From an uncultured Planctomycetota bacterium (lineage in GTDB: Bacteria; Planctomycetota; GCA-002687715; CAIWVZ01), in contig CAIWVZ010000353.1 in the NCBI GenBank assembly GCA_903916245.1, positions 1 through 33,648 of the forward strand: DNA of 33,648 nt, read 5' to 3'. Positions 29,509-33,648 of this stretch are shown here, in pieces. The notes beneath the pieces were generated by a model. It had not been told where the DNA came from. It searched no databases and saw nothing but the letters and a program-made list of their open reading frames with translations. A program made the translations under genes and the position numbers. Each line of letters opens with the position of its first letter. Position 1 is the first letter of the stretch.

Positions 29509-31814
29509 GCCCCCTCGGTCGCCGCGCGAACGGTCCCGCTCCATGCCGCCAAAAGGTCGAGGACGACTCCGGCCGCCTCCTTGGCCTCGCGCCCGCCGCG
29601 ATTCAATCCGATGCACGAAGGGCACCCGATCTCGCAAGGGCATTTCGCGAGAGCGTCACGGGCCGCGAGGACGAGTTCCCGCCGTTTGGCGAAGAACGTC
29701 TCCGCGAATCCGACTCCCCCGCGGACCGAATCCATGAGCATGATCACGGGTCGTTCGAAATGATCGTGTTCGAATTCGCCGAAACCGCGCACGTCCGCGG
29801 GACTGCATCGCACGAAAATCGGCGCCAAACCACGAAGAAGGTGGGCGATGCCGGGAACGGCTCCCGCGCGTGTCCCTTCGCGCAAACGCGCCCGCGCGAC
29901 CAGTTCCTCCGACAAGGCGAACCACATCGCCGTGGTGTCGAGTTCTTCGGGAGGCAACGCGATGTTTCCGGAATCGAGCGTTTCGTGCGTGTAGAAACGA
30001 ATGCGTTTGAACACGGTCGCGAGCGTGGTCACGTGCACGTCGCCACGACCTTCGATCGCCGCGGCGGTATCGATCCTTTCGTCTTCGGTCAGAACGGCCA
30101 CCTTGGTTTCCGTCTCCGCGTCGGTGTACCAATCGACGGCGGCGCGCGTCGCGTAAGCGCGGCGTCCGTCCCAGTCGAGTTTCTCGACGTGGTACTGCTC
30201 GCCTTGATGTTGGTAGATCGCATGTTCGTGGATCGTGGTCGCGGCGTCGGAGCGTGCGACCATCCCGAGCGACGTGTCGTCCTTCGTGTCGAGCACGATG
30301 AACGAATCCGGATCGACGAAGTCGAGGCTGACGTCCTGCGCGGGGTACGCGTCCGCCATCCAGTGGTACTTGTCGCCCCGTTCGAGCAGGACACCCCCCT
30401 CGGACGCCAACCAGCGGAGCAACTCCGCCGCATCCGGTGAATCCCCGAAGCCGTCACCACGACGGAACGGCAATTCGAACGCCGCGCATTTCACGTGCTG
30501 CGCGAGCAACACGGGGTTGTCGGGATTGATGACGGGGCTCTCCGAAACCCCCGCCAAGACCCGTTCGGGATGCGTCAGGATGAACTGATCGAGAGGAACC
30601 GACGTTCCGACGAGCAGCGACAATGACAAACCGGAACGACGTCCGGCACGCCCCGCTTGTTGAAAATACGACGCGATGGTTCCGGGATAGCCCATCATGA
30701 CGACCGCGTCGAGGGCTCCGATATCGACGCCGAGTTCGAGGGCGTTCGTCGCGGCGACCATACGGATCGCCCCGCCACGAAGTCCCTGCTCGATGTCGCG
30801 CCGCAGCGCCGGAAGGTAGCCGCCTCGATACGTCGCCACCTTCGATTCCGGCATTCCGAGTTCGGAGGCCGTATCTCTCAGATACTTCGTGACGACTTCC
30901 ACACGGCTGCGGCTGCGGCCGAAGACGATCGAAGGAACATCCTGTTCCATCAAACGCCGAGTCAGTTTCCGCACGTGATCGACGGCGCGCGCCCGAATAC
31001 CGAGCGCCGGAACCATGACGGGAGGATTGTAGAACACGTGATGGCGCTCGGCGGCGGGTGCGCCGTTGCGGTCGATGACGACGGGATGACGCCCCGTAAG
31101 CCGACGGAAGTGGGCGGCCGGTTCGTGGATGGTCGCCGAGCATGCGATGAACGTGGGCGACCCGCCGTGGTGACGGGCGATCCGCACGAGGCGACGAAGG
31201 ACGTTGGCGACGGAAGATCCGAAGACGCCTTTGTAGTGGTGGAGCTCGTCGACGACGATCCACCGGAGCCGGCGGAAGAAAGAAACCCACCGCGCATGGT
31301 TCGGAAGAATGCCGACGTGCAGCATGTACGGATTGGTGACGAGGATGTCGCACCGATCGCGGGCGATCCGACGTTCGTCGGGCGGCGTATCGCCGTCGTA
31401 CGTGTGACACCCGATCGCGTCGCCGAGTTCCGAAGCCAACCCGTGCAGTTCGGCGACCTGGTCCTGCGACAACGCCTTGGTGGGAAACAGATAGAGAGCC
31501 GTCGGACGTCGATCCGGATCTTCCGTCAACATCGACGAAAGTACGGGGAGATTGTAGGAAAGGGACTTGCCGCTCGCGGTCGGAGTGACGATCAGGGCGT
31601 CGCGCCCCGCCGAGGCGTGAACGCATGTTTCCGCCTGATGACTGTAGAGACGCGCGATCCCCCGCCGAGCGAGGACGTCCCGCAACGCGGACGGGACACA
31701 ATCGGGAAACGGCGCGAAGGACCCGTTCCGACCGGGCGCGACGTGCCACGCCACCACGTTGTCGGACAACGAGCGGTCGGTTTTAAGTGCATCGAGAAAC
31801 GCGTCGAGCGACAT
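29490..31814 (-). CDS. mrfA: MrfA (YprA)-like DEAD/DEAH helicase with C-terminal zinc-binding DUF1998 region
   Basis: 774 residues, start MSLDAFLDALKTD preceded by GGGGGAG seven bases away. Helicase motifs: Q-like LYSHQAE at 57-63, Walker A TPTASGKS at 77-84, DELHHYKG at 189-196, SAT at 226-228, motif V ATNALELGVDIG at 355-366 and motif VI QQAGRAGRRSG at 385-395. Four cysteines near the end (C725, C727, C731, C734 in CPCEIGCPSC) match the metal-binding cluster of MrfA. Known MrfA is a 3'-5' DNA helicase for mitomycin-type lesions that partners MrfB. The mrfB start lies within the last codons of this gene. The upstream kinase gene is 44 bases away and may share the transcript. Confidence 0.93.
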   Translation of the reverse strand: MSLDAFLDALKTDRSLSDNVVAWHVAPGRNGSFAPFPDCVPSALRDVLARRGIARLYSHQAETCVHASAGRDALIVTPTASGKSLSYNLPVLSSMLTEDPDRRPTALYLFPTKALSQDQVAELHGLASELGDAIGCHTYDGDTPPDERRIARDRCDILVTNPYMLHVGILPNHARWVSFFRRLRWIVVDELHHYKGVFGSSVANVLRRLVRIARHHGGSPTFIACSATIHEPAAHFRRLTGRHPVVIDRNGAPAAERHHVFYNPPVMVPALGIRARAVDHVRKLTRRLMEQDVPSIVFGRSRSRVEVVTKYLRDTASELGMPESKVATYRGGYLPALRRDIEQGLRGGAIRMVAATNALELGVDIGALDAVVMMGYPGTIASYFQQAGRAGRRSGLSLSLLVGTSVPLDQFILTHPERVLAGVSESPVINPDNPVLLAQHVKCAAFELPFRRGDGFGDSPDAAELLRWLASEGGVLLERGDKYHWMADAYPAQDVSLDFVDPDSFIVLDTKDDTSLGMVARSDAATTIHEHAIYQHQGEQYHVEKLDWDGRRAYATRAAVDWYTDAETETKVAVLTEDERIDTAAAIEGRGDVHVTTLATVFKRIRFYTHETLDSGNIALPPEELDTTAMWFALSEELVARARLREGTRAGAVPGIAHLLRGLAPIFVRCSPADVRGFGEFEHDHFERPVIMLMDSVRGGVGFAETFFAKRRELVLAARDALAKCPCEIGCPSCIGLNRGGREAKEAAGVVLDLLAAWSGTVRAATEGAWEALS

Positions 31815-31858
31815 GTCGGTCTCCCCCGCGGACTCCGGATCCGCGTCGACCGGTCACG

Positions 31859-32731
31859 CTACCAGCGGGGGGGGACGCCGAAGATCGGCGCGGATCGAAG
31901 CCAGTCGAGCCCCGCGACGAGGACGTCTTCGACGTCGCCGTGATCGAAGGCCCCCTCGCCGCGCTCGGCCAATCGGCGTCGGAACGCGGTTCGGACGGCC
32001 CCCGACCGAAGCAGCACGCTCCCGGAGCAGCGAACGCTCGGCGAGGCCGTGGCGGAGAGCCTACGCGCCTCGGTCGCGAGATCCGCCAAAGCCTCCCCCG
32101 CGCCTTCGGCGACGGCCGCGGCCGCGGGAAAATCGGTCACCAGCGCGTCGAGCACGGCGGCCACGGCGGACGGCGGCCCGGTCGACGCGCCCTCGCCGAG
32201 ACGTCGGGCGATTTCCGTCGCCAGCGCGGGGTCCCGGAGGGACGCTTCCAGGAGGCGGGTCCCGATCCAGTGACCGGAACCTTCGTCCCCGACGGCGGGG
32301 CCCTTCCCGCCCGCCCGAACGAAGGCGCCTCCGGCGCCACGGGCGACCGCGATCGACCCGGTCCCGGCCACCACGAGGACCCCGGGAACTTCGGGGCCGG
32401 GGAACGCGGCGCAGTGGGCCAGTTCCGCATCGTTCATGAACCACGCAGCCCCCACGAGGACCCCGGCCCTCTCGAACGCCCGTCGAACGAGAATTCGCGC
32501 CTCGGGATGACTCGCCCCCGCCATTCCGACCACCGCGCGGTCGAGCGTCCGCCCCGCCGCTTCGACCCCGACCAGCAGATCAAAGATGCACGCTTCGACG
32601 GCTTTCGCACCGACGCGGTTCGGATTTCCGCACGGGGCTTCGGATCGACGGGACTCGTTTCCGATCTCTAGGAGGGCTCGGGATCCCGTGCCCCCGAGAT
32701 CCATCACGAGCGCGGCCCCCGAAGTCTTCAT
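31859..32731 (-). CDS. BadF/BadG/NAGK-type amino-sugar kinase
   Basis: 290 residues starting MKTSGAALVMDLGGTGSRALL. ASKHA-fold kinase motifs are in order: phosphate-1 DLGGTGS (11-17), FMNDAELA with catalytic D101, adenosine/phosphate-2 VVAGTGSIAVAR (120-131), and GDEGSGHWIG (148-157), which is diagnostic of N-acetylglucosamine kinase-like proteins. Family members phosphorylate GlcNAc and some, such as MurK, also MurNAc. With NamZ elsewhere in the window, use of liberated wall amino sugars is a reasonable inference. The gene is cytoplasmic and transcribed away from the TPR lipoprotein at 32793. TAGGAT lies six bases upstream of ATG and may be a -10 (leaderless) or a weak AGGA ribosome site. 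A run of eight C falls just before its stop. Confidence 0.88.
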   Translation of the reverse strand: MKTSGAALVMDLGGTGSRALLEIGNESRRSEAPCGNPNRVGAKAVEACIFDLLVGVEAAGRTLDRAVVGMAGASHPEARILVRRAFERAGVLVGAAWFMNDAELAHCAAFPGPEVPGVLVVAGTGSIAVARGAGGAFVRAGGKGPAVGDEGSGHWIGTRLLEASLRDPALATEIARRLGEGASTGPPSAVAAVLDALVTDFPAAAAVAEGAGEALADLATEARRLSATASPSVRCSGSVLLRSGAVRTAFRRRLAERGEGAFDHGDVEDVLVAGLDWLRSAPIFGVPPRW

Positions 32732-32792
32732 GGACCCATCCTACAGCAGCGATTCACGTCGCGAAAAGTCGCCCAAAGGGTATCGTGGCAAC
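32732..32792. promoter_or_regulatory. Divergent promoter region
   Basis: A 61-base gap between two divergent starts. TAGGAT on the minus strand (32743-32738) is six bases from ATG 32731. TATCGT on the plus strand (32781-32786) is six bases from ATG 32793. The plus gene has no Shine-Dalgarno sequence. No convincing -35 is seen for either. Confidence 0.4.
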
Positions 32793-33648
32793 ATGATGCG
32801 TCGATGGATCCTCGCCTTCTGCGTCGCGCTCGCCGCGGGCTGCGGAGGCGATTGGGCGTCCGACGGCATGGCCGCCTTCCGCAAGGGCGACACGAAGACC
32901 GCCGCCGACCTGCTCGCGATCGCCCACGAACACGATCCCTCGCGCAAGGACGTCGCGATCCTTCGCGCCGTTTGCCTTTCCCGCTCGCGACGGAGTGCCG
33001 AAGCCGAAGCGTTGCTCCGCCCGCTCGTCGATGACCCCGAGGTCCGACTGTTGGCGGTCGCGGCGCTGACCGAAACGTTCGCCGAAGCCGGCCGCCACAA
33101 GGACGCCGTCGACGCCGCCCGTGAGGCGACGCGCTCCGAACCGGGCAACAACCTTTTGAACGAAGCCTTGGGAATCGCCTACGCGGATTGGGCGGACGCT
33201 CAGTTCCGCGCGATGCCCCAACAACTCGAATCGGTCCTGTCCTCGAACACCGCGAGTTGGGTCAGTCGCGCCCTCCGCGATCTCCATGCGCTGCCGAAGG
33301 ACGATTACGCCGCGCGCCTGACGCAACTCAAGGAACGCCTCGTAAGGTCCGAAGGCCTCGAACGGCCCGAAGTTCTCGACGCTCTCGTCGCTCCGATGCG
33401 CGAGGCGACGACGACGGCCCGCGACATTTTCGCGGCGTGCGCGGACGATCCTTCGGCTTTCCGGGCCCGTCTCGAAAGCGGACGCGTAGCCGTCGCCGCG
33501 AAGGACGTCGATCGGGCCCGAACGATCCTCGAACCCCTGCTCGACCTGAAGAGCGAAGGTCTCGACCCGTTGCGCGCGGAGGCGGCACGGCTCACCGTCG
33601 GGGTCGCCATCGACCTCCTGACGGAACTCCTGATCGCGGCAGGAAAAC
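32793..33648 (+). CDS. TPR-like lipoprotein, 3' end outside window
   Basis: 285 codons are visible with no stop before the window end. Start MMRRWILAFCVALAAGC gives a textbook lipoprotein signal (LAAGC, lipid cysteine C17); the second ATG three bases on is equally usable. The mature part is helical with tetratricopeptide-like units: GMAAFRKGDTKTAADLLAIAHEHDPSRKDVAILRA, then RSAEAEALLRPLVDDPEVRLLAVAALTE, then HKDAVDAAREATRSEPGNNLLNEALG. Later residues (SWVSRALRDLHALPKDDYAARL onward) are less regular. Being at the window edge it is easily overlooked. It is the third TPR gene here. A CRTAC1 gene downstream would be expected by analogy with the other two, but that lies outside what can be seen. 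Confidence 0.85.
   Translation, partial: MMRRWILAFCVALAAGCGGDWASDGMAAFRKGDTKTAADLLAIAHEHDPSRKDVAILRAVCLSRSRRSAEAEALLRPLVDDPEVRLLAVAALTETFAEAGRHKDAVDAAREATRSEPGNNLLNEALGIAYADWADAQFRAMPQQLESVLSSNTASWVSRALRDLHALPKDDYAARLTQLKERLVRSEGLERPEVLDALVAPMREATTTARDIFAACADDPSAFRARLESGRVAVAAKDVDRARTILEPLLDLKSEGLDPLRAEAARLTVGVAIDLLTELLIAAGK

Noticed and set aside
31867-31874. Run of eight G (C on the coding strand) near the end of the kinase gene as a programmed frameshift site
   Set aside because: The zero-frame stop follows within three codons of the run and no alternative frame leads to a conserved extension; MrfA starts separately with its own ribosome site.
1-33648. Reassigned UGA (read as Trp or Cys throughout)
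   Set aside because: Many genes here end at TGA in positions fixed by tight overlaps with the next gene, including the selenoprotein itself at 27316-27318. UGA is therefore a normal stop.

Overview
The window is a gene-dense, high-GC stretch of a bacterial chromosome. No tRNA, rRNA, CRISPR array, insertion sequence, integrase or origin is visible. The gene content suggests a Planctomycetota-like bacterium. It has paired TPR and CRTAC1 (FG-GAP plus ASPIC/UnbV) proteins, a HEAT-repeat protein with a C-terminal von Willebrand A domain, a PQQ/sorbosone-type dehydrogenase with an Ig-like tail, a golvesin-containing amidase, and many secreted proteins and lipoproteins. This assignment is inferred from gene style; there is no marker gene. 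There is no gene-free stretch above 300 bases. The largest gaps are 8037-8165 and 25787-25898.

Layout: 2-2130 (+) holds the end of an ABC ATPase and a fused two-domain permease of the iron(III)/thiamine type. 2168-3322 (+) is a class V aminotransferase of the cysteine desulfurase family. 8036-3323 (-) is a three-gene chain: dehydrogenase, TPR lipoprotein, CRTAC1 lipoprotein. 8166-10501 (+) encodes a dipeptide epimerase and a NamZ-type exo-muramidase. 11679-10492 (-) is a secreted SGNH esterase. 11704-15033 (+) is a second three-gene chain: VanX-type D-Ala-D-Ala dipeptidase lipoprotein, TPR protein, CRTAC1 protein. 15100-21883 (+) holds a seven-bladed FG-GAP protein, a small membrane protein, the HEAT/VWA protein and a large amidase. 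21941-25372 (+) is a ribose-type sugar ABC transporter. From 32731 down to 25439 (-) lie a BadF-type amino-sugar kinase, the DNA-repair pair MrfA/MrfB, a thioredoxin-like protein, an M28 peptidase and a 7Fe ferredoxin. At 32793 (+) a TPR-like lipoprotein starts and runs off the window.

The most notable signal is at 28323-27316 (-). The thioredoxin-like gene has an in-frame TGA exactly where the first cysteine of the C-G-P-C redox motif should be, so it reads U-G-P-C. The thioredoxin fold continues in the same frame past the TGA, and a hairpin with bacterial SECIS geometry follows it. I read this as a TlpA-like selenoprotein that ordinary gene calling would split into a 71-codon stub and a headless remainder.

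A second theme is cell-wall turnover. An epimerase for L-Ala-D/L-Glu-type dipeptides, NamZ, a VanX-type dipeptidase, an Amidase_3 protein and an amino-sugar kinase all sit within 25 kb, with a sugar ABC transporter beside the amidase. A third theme is expression style. Adjacent genes are joined by NTGA stop/start overlaps in all four versions (ATGA, GTGA, CTGA, TTGA). Several first genes have a -10-like hexamer only 6-9 bases before the start codon and no Shine-Dalgarno sequence, which suggests leaderless mRNAs. One divergent pair shares a symmetric -10 element.
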